The notes: a model not told the origin generated them from the sequence alone. Positions 1-12,055 are shown, counted from the stretch's first letter. The stretch is DNA of 64,000 nt from Staphylotrichum longicolle (GCA_019096155.1 JAHCVI010000003.1:310001-374000), one strand, 5' to 3'. Numbers and translations: made by a program.

Positions 1-2670
1 GCCCGCGCCGCGTCGGCCCATCCGCGGATGGCCTCGTCGCGTTCCGCGCTGCCGCTAAAGATCATGAGCACGACGGCGGCCTCGGACGCGGCGGCGATGA
101 TCTCGAGGTCGGGCCAGACGAGCCACTTTTGCAGGTTGGACCGGACGAGAGAGACAAAAGTGCTGAGCTGTTCGGTTCTGGCGTGGACTGATTCCACCAG
201 CTGCGCCAGCTCCGCGCCGCTCTTGGACATCAGTGCGTGCCCGGGCAGGAGGGTGCTGCTGGCCGATGTAGATGCCTGGAGGATGGGGAACGAGGAGATG
301 ATCAGCCGGCTGGCCGCCTCGGCGATGAGTTCCGGTTTGCGGTAGGTCTTGGTGTCGCAATCCTTGAGTATCTCGAGTAGAGCACCTATCGAAAGCCGAG
401 CAAGCTCGGCGACCGTGTCCCTCTGCGTGACGGCAGCAGGCAGAGCATCGAGAACAGCCGCAAGGCTGAAAAAGAGTCCGTGTCTCTCCTCGACCTGCCG
501 GGCCTCCAGTAGCTTGATGCGGTCCAGAACGAGGGACACAGATTGCGTTAACCTGTGCACTGGAATCGACCCCGTAGATGCTAGTTCCGCCGTGATCATG
601 CCGTACGAGTTGCCCGCAGCCCGCCTCGCCGCCGCATCGGCATCACCGACACCTCTCCAGCCCAGCAGCGCCTCCAAGATCGCCTCGCCATACTGGCCCG
701 AGAGCTTGGTCACGCCCAGGGCGACGTCCTGGAGCGCTCTGGACCGCAGAGCGACGGCGTGGTAGTCGACCGTCTGCACGACCCAGATTCCCTTTTCGAC
801 GGTGTCGGGGTGGCGGCCTATGAGCTCCTGTAGCGCAGCCGAAGACCCGCGCCTGATGTTGCCGGACGTGTCCAGACAGGCGGCCACGACGAGCTCGGTG
901 GCGATGATTTGTAGAATCGAACACCCGGAGCGGGTCTCTGTAACGAGCGACGCGGCGGGCACCGCCAGCAGCTCTGCCGTCGTGTACCGCCGGGCCAGCG
1001 CCCAGATGCCAAAGCACGCGGCGTCCCTGACGTTGGCTCCCGTAGAGCTCCCCGACGTGTTGCGCCGTTCATAAGAGAGCCCCATCAGCAATGCGTGTAC
1101 AATGTCGGCGAGATTCTCCGCCGGGGGCGATCTGCGATACAGCAGATGGGACAGGGTCAACATCAGGCCGTGCCACTCGAGAGGGTCGACCATGCTCAGG
1201 TCCTTCTTGAGCGGCGCTGCCGAGTCCCTGGGATTCTTGACACGCAGCACGTTCCGGTTCAGAGACTCGAGCACGGCCTCGACGACCTGCGATGCCATGT
1301 CTGCGTCCAGCTTGAGCGTGATGATGCTGAGGGCCTTGCTGGCTGCGAACCGGACCGGCGTGTCGTTGTCCGCCAGACACTCGAGCAGAAACCCGATGGT
1401 CGTCTCGACAACCTCGACGCCCGCCATCTCCTCGGGCTTTCTCAGGACCAAGACGGCCACGGCCCGGATGACCTTGATCATGGTCTTGCGGGCCAACGCA
1501 GACGACATCAACCCGGTCGTGTCCCCGTCCGTCGCAATCCCATGCACCGTCTGAAAGATGGTCGTCAGATACCGGTCCATATCCGACGTATCCGCCGACG
1601 ACGTCAAGATCCCGGCCAGAAACGACAGCACCCCAATGTAATGATACGGCGTCCTCTCGGCTCCCCCCGCCGGCGCGAGCGCCGCCAGCGCCCACCCCAC
1701 CAGCGCATCCAGCACCCCGAGCGCCTGCATATCCCTCCGCATCGCGATCCTCACCAGCAGCGCCCGCGACGCATCCCTCTCCTTCCCCGGTGACGCCAGG
1801 TACTTGACCGCCACCGGCAAGACCCTCGTCGCAATACTGGGCAACCCCGCAGGCCACACCAGCCCCTCCACACGCACCACCACCCCCTTTTCCCCGTCGC
1901 CGTCGTCGTCGTCGCCATCCTCTCCCTCCTCTCCCACCTCCGCCGACGACATGGTCGCGAGATCAAACGGCGCCAGCATCAGATGCGACAGCCACAGCAG
2001 CGCGACGTAGCGCTCCTCCCAGGTCCACAGATTACCGCCGCCATCTCGTCCATCCTGCGCCGCCGCCGCGGCCGCGGCCGCGCGCTCGGCCTCCTCCAGC
2101 GCCGAGAGCAGCACCTCGAGGTGGCGCGCCTCGTTACTCAGGAAGCGCACGACCACCTTCTCGCCGCGGATCTTGCAAAAGGTGTAGAGCAGCTTGCAGA
2201 TGGCGCGGGGCAGCGGGGTGAGCAGCTCGGACGAGCGGGCGGACAGCGCGTCTCCGGGGCTGCCGGTGGGGGGGCCGGTGTTCTGGTGGTGGTGACGATG
2301 GTGATGGTGGTGGTGGCGGGTGGTGAGCTGGTACTCGAGGTAGGCGTCGCTGAGGGCGGGGAGCCAGGCGGGCAGGTGCGGGTCCAGGAGCTGGGGGAGT
2401 TCCTGGAAGGGGTCGAGGAGCTGGTTGGGGGGTGTTAGTACTTTTTTTCTTTTGTGACAATGTCTTGTGTGTGCAAGGGTTGAAGGGACTTGCGGTTGAG
2501 ATCAGTCGCTCGAGCTCACGAGTGCGCACACGCGATCTGACGGATGACCCGCTCGCGCCATCTTGTTTGGGCTTTCTAAGAAAGGATTGAAGAGACTTGT
2601 CAAGGTCATTGATGAGATCGCCAGAGATCTTTTGCAGCTTGATGTCGAGGTCCTCCTCGGGGGCGTCCAT
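1..2670 (-). CDS. Tubulin-folding cofactor D (Alp1/TBCD), C-terminus cut by window edge
   Basis: HEAT/ARM-repeat chaperone that captures beta-tubulin and helps assemble and dissociate the alpha/beta-tubulin dimer in the cytosol. The start is the ATG at 2670. Exon 1 (2670-2494) encodes 59 residues. Exon 2 runs from 2420 without a stop to base 1, giving about 865 of the roughly 1150-1250 residues usual for the family. The motif LPQLLDPHLPAWL just after the splice matches the family N-terminus, and helical Leu/Ala-rich repeats follow throughout. The intron 2493-2421 is read as GC-AG: the donor is GCAAGT, phase 0, and the only acceptor that keeps frame is CCAACCAG. A histidine-rich run (seven His, Arg, three His) lies near residue 85, in a loop where orthologues vary. 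The family call rests on the EERHGLFFSLAAVLDALP segment and on overall architecture. The exact splice site is inferred. Confidence 0.88.
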
Positions 2671-2963
2671 GGTGATGAGTTGTGAGGTTGAAGTTTCCTT
2701 GTGGGGCTCATATTTTGCAGGCCCGTTGAGTGTTGATTGAGGAGTCGATCAGGCACCAGCGCAGTGCATGCCACATCAGGACAACAAACTCTCTCTCCTT
2801 GCGTTTCATCAAAATATTCAATGGCAAATCAGGAAAAGCATGCATAATCCAACTCATCGCTGTCGAACAATACTCTACGGGTATCTAGGGAAGCATGTAT
2901 AATCCGCTAATCTCATCGCTCGTCTAAAGCCTCCCCGCCCCTGAGGTTCCTGAGTTGCGAGCC
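2671..2963. other. Intergenic: upstream region of cofactor D and 3' end of GH76 gene
   Basis: This 293-bp spacer lies between two head-to-tail minus-strand genes. It must hold the cofactor D promoter and the GH76 3' UTR. I see no clear TATA box or other site in it. Confidence 0.5.
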
Positions 2964-4142
2964 TCACAGAGCGGCCAACGCGGCGACAATCACATCTATC
3001 GCCGAGCTGTGCGTCGACGCATTTGGCCCGTCGCCCAGATCCGGCGGCCCCGTCCACTTGATGCCCAGCTGGTTCTTGTCGTTGCGGTCGCGCGCCCAGA
3101 TCGAGTCGGCGTTCTTGTGGATGGCTGTCCGGAACCCCTCGTTCGGCGCCGCCTGGTGCAGGTAATGCAGATTGCGCACGAAGATGCCCTTGAACTGGCT
3201 GCCGTCGTTGCCGCAGTTCGGCTCGCACTTGTCGACTTCGCGGATGATGCCGTCGCTGTCGCTGAGCAGCGCCAGGGCGGCTTTGGCGATGGCGGTAGCC
3301 TCGTTCAGGTACGACGTGTCCCACGTGGCCTTGCTGAGCTCGACGAGCCCGCCCAGGACGACACCCTGGTTGTACGACCATGTTTGCAAGCCGTTGTTGA
3401 CGCAGCTGCCGTCCGCGTTGATCTTGAGGCCGTCGTTGATGAGGTTGTTCTTGTTGATCATGCCGCTCTTCTTGAACCACGCCCACTCGTCCTTGGCGAT
3501 TTGGATGTATTGCTGCCTCCTTGCCGTCACACGGTTGGCGAGGCTGGCGGCCACGCTGAGGTACAGCTCGTTGGCAATGGCGTTCTTGTACCCGCGCTCC
3601 TTGCTCCACCAGATACCACCGCCGCATGTGCTGTCGGCGCCGGCTTGCATGTCCCTGAAGATGCGCTCCGCCATGTCGAGGTAGGGCTGGTGACGCGTGT
3701 AGTCCCACGACCTGATCAGCGCGAGCGCCCACCAGCCCTCGTCGTCGTAGTAGTCATTGATGAACTCGGAGAACCCGCGCTTTTCCGTCGCCGCGAACTG
3801 GTACGTCGACGTCGTCAAGCCCGTAGCAGAGACCGTCTTTTGCGCAGTGACCACTACGCGCTGGGCATTGCTGAACGTGTTGGCTATGATGCCGTTAACG
3901 TTCACAGCCTGGGCATCTGGCAGAGCGAGCAACGCCCAGTCCACGAGGACGGTGAGGCAGTTTGCGCTGTTCCACCAGCCCGTCGTGCTCCACAGCCCAG
4001 AGGGCGCGTCATACCATGTCTGGAGCGCCCTGGCTGCCGCGAGCGAGTTCGCGGCGTAGGAGGTGTCGGCTGCGCGCCCTTCCAGTGTAGATGCCGAGTG
4101 CAAGGCTCGAGCGGCCAAAGCGCCATATCGTAAGGATACCAT
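2964..4142 (-). CDS. Glycoside hydrolase family 76 protein (alpha-1,6-mannanase-like)
   Basis: Single-exon gene for 392 residues. GH76 enzymes cleave alpha-1,6-mannan; fungal members act on cell-wall mannan or in GPI-protein cross-linking (Dcw1/Dfg5 type). The adjacent catalytic aspartates are visible at residues 133-134 in the motif NDYYDDEGWW. Other family hallmarks are GLWSTTGWWNSAN near residue 49, the GGGIWW segment, and NGLQTWSYNQGVVLGGL. No GPI signal is visible at the C-terminus. The N-terminus is only weakly hydrophobic, so a signal peptide is doubtful and this may not be a wall-anchored Dcw1/Dfg5 form. I chose the ATG at 4142. An in-frame ATG at 4316 would add 58 unlike residues and would place a TATA-like element inside the coding region. 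Confidence 0.85.
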   Translation of the reverse strand: MVSLRYGALAARALHSASTLEGRAADTSYAANSLAAARALQTWYDAPSGLWSTTGWWNSANCLTVLVDWALLALPDAQAVNVNGIIANTFSNAQRVVVTAQKTVSATGLTTSTYQFAATEKRGFSEFINDYYDDEGWWALALIRSWDYTRHQPYLDMAERIFRDMQAGADSTCGGGIWWSKERGYKNAIANELYLSVAASLANRVTARRQQYIQIAKDEWAWFKKSGMINKNNLINDGLKINADGSCVNNGLQTWSYNQGVVLGGLVELSKATWDTSYLNEATAIAKAALALLSDSDGIIREVDKCEPNCGNDGSQFKGIFVRNLHYLHQAAPNEGFRTAIHKNADSIWARDRNDKNQLGIKWTGPPDLGDGPNASTHSSAIDVIVAALAAL

Positions 4143-4199
4143 GGCCAAGTCTCTGCGGGGTCTAGGGGAGGAAGGGGGTTTGGGGAGTTGAGGGCAGGG

Positions 4200-4207
4200 T
4201 ATAAATA
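4200..4207. promoter_or_regulatory. TATA-like element upstream of GH76
   Basis: TATAAATA reads on the plus strand (TATTTATA on the minus strand), 58 bp upstream of the GH76 start at 4142. The spacing suits the GH76 transcript, although the canonical orientation points the other way. Confidence 0.35.
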
Positions 4208-4912
4208 CGTGTCTTCCAGGACCCGTCCGCCATGACCATGTTAGAGGTCTGCGGGAGAGGAGATGAATGGGCCCCAGAAGGACGGCGTGTTCATGCCAAC
4301 GATGCATGTTGTCCAACTCCAGTTATGGGATCCGGATGTTGCGCCGGGTCCCGAAAGGGAAGCTCCCTTCCTGCCTTTACCTATAGAAGGCTCTGATATT
4401 CCGCCAGGTAGGCGCATCCCTGCACCAGGCAGCGACGTCCGCGAGTGCGCGAACCGGGACGGCGTCGACTAGCCAGTCGAAAAGACGCTCCGAGAGCACC
4501 GCTTGAAGTAGGATCGGGTGGCAAGGCAATTCACGCGGATCGGCCACGGGGGCGGCCGCGGCGGTGCTCCGGTGGCCCGGTAACGGACCGTTGTGGGTAA
4601 TGGGCCGCTCCGATCCGGACAACCATTGGAGGCCGGCGACGCTCAGCCAAAATGCCATGGCAAGCCTGCATATGTCAGTACCACGAATGACGCAGGACCG
4701 GCTCACAATCACTGAATACGACCCAAGCGCCGGCATGCCCTGACTCCCGCGCCCTTGTGCGACAGCAACCCCGGAGAGGATTGCTATTGCCGACACCCGG
4801 GGCCTGAAATGCAGCCGCGCTGCTGCTGCATGAAACAGCCGCCACGTGAACCCAACTCGCTGCCCGCGCTGCTTCGCCAGCCGTGCCGTGTCGCAGATCG
4901 GCGTTGAACCAC

Positions 4913-4939
4913 GTGCTGAGCGTGCTGAGCGTGTTGAGC
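4913..4939. repeat. Short tandem repeat, 9 bp x 3
   Basis: Three direct copies of GTGCTGAGC; the third carries one substitution (GTGTTGAGC). Confidence 0.8.
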
Positions 4940-7900
4940 GGCCGCCCGGGACATTGTCTAAGACCTCTCCGAGACGGAGGCATGGCTGTCATCGCCACGT
5001 CGGGGAGCGCTGTCTCGTGGCCATGCGTGCGACGAAATAGGTGGCCAGTTGGGCAACCGTAGCGTAGGACCTCGGCACTGTCTACCACTCAGGTCGCGGC
5101 CGGTCTTCATCGGATCGGGCTCTGCAGGCCATCAAAGCCAATGCAGGGCATGTGCAAACTTGGCTCTTCTGGCCTGTGAGACGGCCGATCGCCGATTGCA
5201 TTTCCACAGCTGGCACTGATTGATGCTAAAAGGGGTGTCAGCAAGATGATCTCAGACGCGGCGGTTGTGACCCAACTTCGGGACTCCAAGTCGAGTGGTC
5301 TCGAAGCTGTGTTTAGGGACGGGAGGGATTGGCGAGGCCTTGCCTGCCGCCTGGCTGCTTTGTGGAGTCGAATTGGCAGGTGCAGGGACCTGCAGTTTGT
5401 GCAGTTTGGCGGGGCCTCCACGGGCCCTGAGAGCGGGTCTGGGTAAGGGTTCTGAGCGATAATCCACCCCCAAACTTTGCCCTTGGGACCGCCACTCCAG
5501 AAGGTCAGCTTCAAGGTTGCGTCCATGTCTCCAACAGCGCAAACCAACACCAATGGACCTCCATTCGGGTTCCCTCTCGGGCTTTCGACAATCTCACAAC
5601 GGCCTCGTCCCAATGACGCAGTGTGTTCTCTGGCCTGCCACGAGTAGGATCTTGACGCTACCCCGCACCTCCGCTGCTTGCCCCCAAATCCCCACTCTTG
5701 CCGCTAAAGCTGTCGCCTTCCTCGCAATTTCCGGCATCGCCCACTGCATCATCCCCCCCATCTCTTCTTCCATCCTCAATCACCTCAACCAAGGCAAATG
5801 GCAGGCGAGATATTGGGTAGTGTAGGCCCAATGACGCGGGCCGCTTTCCGGCCGCTGAGACGTCGAGAGTCTAATGTTTCAGCCTAGCGCAGGACAACTT
5901 GGCTCTGCTGGAAACGACGCGCAGATTTGCCAACCTCATTGCATCCTGCGGACTCAACCATCCGCCTCTCGCTCGCTCTCGACCGCACCACTCGACCGCA
6001 CGCCTGCAGATTATTGCGCAGCCACTCTGACGGACCAGCCCGTCTCGTCCAGCCTGGATGAATTCGAGTCGGCCCTGCTTACCTCCACCGCAGTGATCCC
6101 GCGGTTCTCCCGGCCACCCTCTCCTGTATCGGTCCGAGATGGCTAAGAACTCCAGGTGACGGCCATGATTGAGCCTGGCTGCAAGAGACGCTCGTGCGCT
6201 GGACGGATTCCCCGAGGAAACGTTCGGCAAAGATGGTTGAAGACCCCTCAAGAAGGACCGACTGCCGGAAACCACCGCCCCTCACCACACACCTCGGATG
6301 TGCGAATGGAAAATGGGGGCAACGTGTGATGATGTCTGCCCATCACGCATCACTACAGCTCCGACATAGGAAGGTGCCCGATCCTGGCCTGCTCACACCG
6401 CAACTTCTTTGTCCTGGTGCCGACTCTGGCCGAGGGTGTGTCGAGGCCTGGTGCAAATTCTTTCCGCTGGGGTTTCACAACGACGCAACACTCGCTTCCG
6501 CCATCGCCAAACCCAACCTCGAGTGCTTCGTGGCTCCGAACATGTACATGGCCCGAAGTGCAGTACTGGTGAGCGATAGGCCGGGAGAGCCTGCGGGAGA
6601 GCCAAGATGGCGCGATATCCTGATGAAATCCGGGTTATGGTAGGCGATCGAGGGCACCCTACGGCCCGCCGGATCAAGCCGGCACGATTCCCGTCCACTC
6701 GACGCCTCATCAACGAGCGTCATCGCCAATCGCCGTGACAAGTTACAAGTGACAAACCCCTTGTCCGCGACAGTCTTGTGAGTCACACACGGCCGCTTGC
6801 CAGGGCTGTCCGTCTATCACACAAGGCTCTGCCACTGTCTACATGTCCACCCACGGGGCTAGCGCGGCGACGCCGTATCGTGGCCCGCAAGCCCGGTGCC
6901 TACAGCTTGATAGAAGCCGCGGGCGTTCAGGCTGATGTCACTACGGCCCGCTGCAAGTGACAGGCCGCTACAAGCGCTGACATCACAACAGTCGTCTCAT
7001 CCTTGTGCCTCCAAGGAACTCGTCTCATGCATATCGCAATCCCTAATTTCTCTAGCTGGGCGTCGCCCCTGGCAAGTCCGGCGCGGAGGTCGGCTCCGGC
7101 TTGGCGCGCCCGACTAGGCTGGATTCACGCCGTGTCAGATAAACAGTGGACTTGGTGTGTAGGCTTGCGTCAATTGTGGCCGTTTTAGCGTTTGTTGCGA
7201 CGCATCGATTTTTGCGGCCCACTCCGAGCCAACATCTGCGACGAGACCCGAGAGTATATGCGTTTCCCTCGAGAAAGGTCAATGATATACCTTCGTCTAC
7301 AAATGGCCGTGCGCCCCGGCTCTCTCCGACCCGGTCAGGCAACGTCAGCAGCGCCGGAACCTGCCGCGCTAGACCCTCGGCAGATCCGGACGACCTCGGC
7401 GCCGGGAGGCTCGTGCCGCCAAGACGCAGGTCCGGGCAGATCGGGGCTAGCGCATGCAGATGATCTGAAGAGGCACCGTCTGATCTGGTGTCGACGTCGA
7501 GGTGGGACGTGCCGCGCCACATCCTTGCGTCGTGACAGGAGACTGATTTCACATGGGTGTTTCAGACACATGCGACACTTTCTATGTAGCAATGCCAGGG
7601 CCGAGCGCGACGGGAGATCGGTCGTGACGGCGGGGCAGCGAATTCGAGAAGAATGGCCGAAGCATAAGGCCGTAAACCGAGGTCACCATGGGCGCTCCGA
7701 CGGGGCAGGTGAAGCGCTCACAGCCTCTCACCGCAACTAACAGGCCATCTGAGACATGAGGCTGAACAGTGCCGGCAGAACTGACAAGTCGCACAGGAGG
7801 GACCCTGCTAGGTGCGGCCGTATTGTACGCGTACAGCAAGTCCCCTGCACCGCGGAGTCGCGCAGACATCCCCAGGCTGCAGGGCCAGCCTGTCAACCAC

Positions 7901-8367
7901 GGCCAGGCCGGTGACAGCAACTCCAGATTGGCCGCCGGAACAGCCAGCGTCCCTTTCCGCCGTCGGATCCCGCCATTGAGCCCTGTTTCACTCGAGAAAG
8001 AGGAAAAAATGACCTGTATTCTTCCGTGCACAAACAGAGCGAGAGACACGTCAAATTCCCACAACCAACCACTGGCCCGCTTACACCCCAAGAAACGCAC
8101 CAATCACCAACCCCCGGCTTCGTGCAGCTGTCTGGATCGGGAAATCGGACCAGCCCAACCCAGCCCGGCAGACAAACCCACCCGCCCACACCCACCCGCA
8201 CCCGCCCCATCCCAACGGTCAGAGCCAGATCGGGCGTTTGTGCGATGGCGCACACCGAGAGGGACACACCCCAAAAAATAGAATGAGAGAAGAGGAAAAG
8301 AAAACGCGAGCGCTACATCAGCCAAGCTGTTAAGCCCTGGCCCCACACCATGACCGTTCTCCGTCCG

Positions 8368-8390
8368 TCTGTCTGCCTGCCTGCCTGTCT
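8368..8390. repeat. CTGY microsatellite
   Basis: Imperfect tetranucleotide run of CTGT and CTGC units inside a gene-free stretch. Confidence 0.7.
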
Positions 8391-10347
8391 TGGCCATGCC
8401 TGACATGCAGCTCTCTGTATGTCCATGTACCGAAACCTAACCTACTCCCGTCCAGAGGGAGAGAGACAGTGTAAGGCAGTTTTGGTTACCCACATTTGTG
8501 TCATGTCCCAAGTGGCACCGGGGCTGTCTCAGGTTGACAGCTGTTCGAATTAGATTAAACAGCTAGGCCCCTTCTCGCCCCAAAAACTCGTTCACTCGCG
8601 TGGACCTGCTTTCGTTTCTCTTCGCCTTTGTTGTCGCCTCGTCACGTCGCCCATTCGGGCTTGTCCGTGTTCGATTACATGCGGGATAGACGGGGCTGTC
8701 AACCAGAATAGTACATGTAGTGTTTGTAGGTACCTACCTGACTTTACCCATGTACATTGACACGTGGACTGCAAAAGATGTTGCTCGGTGGATTGGTCCG
8801 ATCCGAAGCGAGTGGCTGCATGTGTTATTACACTTTTATTCGGCGAGTTGGGGGTAAGTGGCTGCAGTTGCTCGGTGGGTTGGGGGGAAGGGCGCTTCTT
8901 TTTGTCTCGCAGCTTTCTTCTCGGTGTGGGTGGTGGGGGAGAGAAGGTTGGGAGGTTTCCTTGTTGTTCGTTCAAGTTTGTTTTGTGGAAAGCTCACTCT
9001 AGAATGCGGTGGCGAGCCAGCCATGCCGGACTGCGCTTGGCTGAAAGAAGTAATCGAGATCTTCCTGTCTGCGGCCATCCGAGTGTGGTCGATGTGCTGT
9101 GTGAGGGGCCTTGCAAGGCGACCGTTTATGCCGCGCGGGACCAGCCTCGCGTTGCACCTCTCGCTAGGTCCTCGGATTGATTGAGTGGGAGTGGAACTGG
9201 GTTGGGAAGCGTGTGTCACGTCAGTCACACGAGAGAAAGTCGTCGGGCAAAATGACAATCGCACACGGTGTTGTCATTGGGGGGGCATTTGTAAATCTGT
9301 CTGTCTCTCTTGGTGGAAAAAAAGAAAGCAACAAACCAATTCAACCCAAATAAACAAGCAAACAAAAGAAAAGAGGTGAGAGGTGAGCCAGCACTGCACC
9401 GCAACAATCGGTTCCCCCTTCCTCCTTCGGCTATCCTTTCGTTTTCTCTTTTTTTTTATGACGCCTGTAACCCCATTTTCCATTGCCCCAATTTTCCCTT
9501 TTCCTTCCCATCCTGTAAACCATCCGGTGGTCACCCACGGGCCGATGAAACCCATCCAATCTATCCATGGGGACGCCAAAAGCCAACAAGAAAAATGTGT
9601 ATCAGAAAACCATGTAGCGAGAAGGGGAAATAAAACACTGCAGCCCGGGCCGATTCTATCTGCAAACTCCGCGTCCGTACCAAAAACAAAAGACAAAGGA
9701 AATGGAAATGGGGAGTCAAGCGAGTGGTCCTGCCGTCGCATTCCGTTGGTAGCGTAACGTTGCGTACCTGGTAATTTCGCAGGGGTGCTAGGGCAAGAAA
9801 GTGGGCAAGAAAAAAAAGTACCGAGCAGCTGGGGCAAAAACTGCTGTGCCAGGCGGGGGGACGGGACGCCGCAGGATCGGTTTGACAGCGGGTATCGAAG
9901 CGAAATTTGGCGACCCGTCGCAGCGGTCTCCGCTATGACACCCGTGGGGATGCAGGGCGCCGTTGAGCTTTCCGGTGTCGAACGAAGAATGGTAGTTGCG
10001 CTGAGAGGGGTTTTCTGAGACTGCGAGGGGGGAAGATGCGAAATCCGGGTTTCCTTGCAAAAGGTGCATCCCCCAGCTCGCTGCGTGCGCCGTTTCGCCG
10101 TTTGAGAGACATGTGATGCGACGTTGCTAGTCCCGACCGTTTGGTTAACCCGTTGGTTGTTGTTTGTTGTTGTTGGTCTGCGGGTCTTTGAAGCTTGTCA
10201 GCACTCAAAGCCTCCTCCAAATTGACGATCGCCACCAAAAAAGAAAGGCAAACAGGAATTTCCCGATTGCTCAGCTGGCTTCTTCCCACCGCCCTTCCTG
10301 TGGCTGGCTCACATGAGCCCGTCCACGGCGCCGTCATGGCACACCAC

Positions 10348-10412
10348 TGGATGGCCAAGATGCCCGGGCTTGAGCCGCACTGTTAGGACTGCGGTGCTCT
10401 GATGCAACTCAC
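10348..10412 (-). other. Predicted 3' UTR intron of the 56-residue gene
   Basis: Reading the minus strand, a perfect donor CAG/GTGAGT has its first intron base at 10412. A CCTAAC branch-like sequence follows, and a CCATCCAG acceptor ends near 10348. The donor lies about 127 nt beyond the stop codon. This is inferred from sequence only. Confidence 0.4.
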
Positions 10413-10538
10413 CTGCGCCCCGACGACGGGTCAAGCCAGCCCGGCACTCGAAAAAAAGCATCTCTCCCTTCCCTCCCATTGATCCGATCCAGCGCCGGCA
10501 AACGCAGCACCCGGCGCACCCCCCACGCACGGCGAGTT

Positions 10539-10709
10539 TTAGACAGCCTCCATGCAACTCCGGCACGTGTGGAGGCGGCAGTACCGGCATTCCCAGATGA
10601 ACCAGAAGGGGCCGCAGTGGCAGACGTGGCAGGTCCACTGGATCAGCGTGTTGTCCGACTTGATCATGACGAACGAGTGCGCGCAATGGCTGTGACTGGC
10701 GAGTGCCAT
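10539..10709 (-). CDS. 56-residue Cys/His-rich protein, putative zinc-binding
   Basis: Short intact frame from ATG 10709 to TAA 10539. Six cysteines sit at positions 27, 30, 32, 41, 44, 49 and 52 counting one extra (seven C-terminal cysteines in all), with Cys9 and His6, 8, 11, 28, 31 and 47. The pattern C-x2-C-x-C followed by C-x2-C-x4-C-x2-C looks like one or two small zinc sites. The segment FVMIKSDNTLIQWTC followed by CGPFWFIWECRYC reads like a real, tightly packed fold, and I believe similar tiny proteins occur in other ascomycetes, but I cannot name the family. Gene structure supports it: a TATA-like box near 11293, a predicted 5' UTR intron (donor GTGAGT at 10899, branch CACTAAC, acceptor near 10808) and a predicted 3' UTR intron (CAG/GTGAGT at 10412, branch CTAAC, acceptor near 10348). 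Function is unknown. Confidence 0.7.
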   Translation of the reverse strand: MALASHSHCAHSFVMIKSDNTLIQWTCHVCHCGPFWFIWECRYCRLHTCRSCMEAV

Positions 10710-10807
10710 CTCGAATGTTGTCGTCTTGGGTCTCTCCTCGCTGGGATTCCTCTGCTGGGACTAGGTCGTGGGCGGAGCCAAGGCCGGGGCTAGCTGGCGC
10801 TGGTGTG

Positions 10808-10899
10808 CTGCGGGTGCGTCTCAAAAGGGAAAAAGCCCCTGGGCCTCTGTCCGTGTTAGTGTTTGAGCAACTGGAGGCGGGGCGCGGGGCTGCACTCAC
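10808..10899 (-). other. Predicted 5' UTR intron of the 56-residue gene
   Basis: Minus-strand donor CTC/GTGAGT at 10899, branch CACTAAC near 10856, acceptor CCCGCAG ending at 10808. A second possible acceptor, TTTTGAG, ends at 10820. Confidence 0.4.
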
Positions 10900-11291
10900 G
10901 AGCAGATTACTGTGTTGGAACGTAGAAATTGCCAAGCTGGGGTGTGGAGATGGGTCGGCGTGATGTTTGTTGATGCTGGGTGCCGGATGTCGTGAAGATG
11001 GTGGTTGAGGGGGTGCGCGGGTGCCTGAGTGTGTGGTAGCTGCCAGAGCCAGAGCCACGAAGAGCGCGAGCCAGGGGTATTTGAGGACAACCGAGGCAAG
11101 GCAGGGAGAAGTCGGGAGATGGGCGGTGGAGGGTGACAGGACGGATGGTCAAACAGATGAGCGTCTGGCAGTGGTCGTTTGTCTAACGTGGGTCCGCAGC
11201 GGGAGTCTGATGGTAGTTGAGCTGCAGATGTGAACGGGGGCGATGAGGCACCTTTTTGAGTTGCGTAGCGCAAAGCCAAAGTGGAGGCTCT

Positions 11292-11299
11292 CTTATAAA
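11292..11299 (-). promoter_or_regulatory. TATA-like box upstream of the 56-residue gene
   Basis: TTTATAAG reads on the minus strand about 580 bp upstream of the ATG. With the predicted 5' UTR intron removed, this leaves a leader of roughly 460 nt. The core is near-palindromic, so direction is not certain. Confidence 0.4.
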
Positions 11300-12055
11300 C
11301 TGTAACGGGTCGACGGCTTGTGGATCGACCGGTTAGAGTTGGGTATGCTCTGCTGGCCTGGTCGTCTCGAACAATGGCCCAGAAATGAGCGTTGAGCGGG
11401 CCAGAGACATGCGTCAGAAAGCACCTTCCGGCTGCCGAGGGGGGAGGGGGGCGGAGAGACCCAGGACTGGCATGGGTTGGTGAGAGGCCGGTGAGCAACA
11501 AGTTCGGCCTGCCTGTTCTCGAATTTTCTCAAGCGTCATTACACCCCTCCCCTGGCTCAGGTGTCGGTCAAGGGTTGGGCGTTCGAGCGTTCGAATGTAC
11601 TGAGGAAGTGGGCCAGAATGGGCGGAAGGAGAACGCCTGATGATGGGACTCGGCATGAGACAGGCGCAAGGACGCGGAGAGACCAAACAGATCCGGGTAT
11701 CAACCGCGAGAGCAAAGCAAGCAGTCAGTGTACAGTACCCTGCTTTAGTCTGGTACTGTTCTGCTGCAGAAGCGCAAAAAAAAGACTGAGGTCCGGTTTG
11801 TATCCATTCCCAAACCAATGCTTTGGGTCAAACCCCCCCGGTCCTGATAGAAACCAGCGAGGTGGGGAACAGGTGACCTCAAACTTGCCTGGGTTCTCGC
11901 GAGTCACCGCGAAAGCAGCACCAAGGGCCAAAAAAGATGGGACGACACTGCAAGCCGGGATTGCCCTGTAACTGAGCCGCGCGACGTTTCCTGATACGGC
12001 TCCCTTGCAGCTTCGTCGCAACCCCTTCTGGTCCCGTTGTGGCCAGTTAGGGGGT

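Larger units (their letters stand above)
4208..10538. other. Gene-poor stretch, left part
   Basis: About 6.3 kb in which I find no convincing protein gene on either strand. Open frames are short, overlap one another, and lack the strong third-position G/C bias of the real genes here. GC content is not depressed, so this does not look like AT-rich, RIP-mutated transposon DNA. It holds a 9-bp triplet repeat near 4913, a CTGY microsatellite near 8368, and polypurine/polypyrimidine tracts between about 8000 and 9900. The last 190 bases probably belong to the 3' UTR of the small gene at 10539. Long leaders, regulatory DNA or non-coding transcripts are possible; nothing specific is shown. Confidence 0.5.

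Noticed and set aside
1095..1793. 232-codon plus-strand frame and 262-codon minus frame at 1069-1857
   Set aside because: Both are shadows of cofactor D exon 2, which is open in a different minus-strand frame.
4143..4316. Upstream ATG extending the GH76 protein by 58 residues
   Set aside because: The extension is unlike the family and would include the TATA-like element at 4200.
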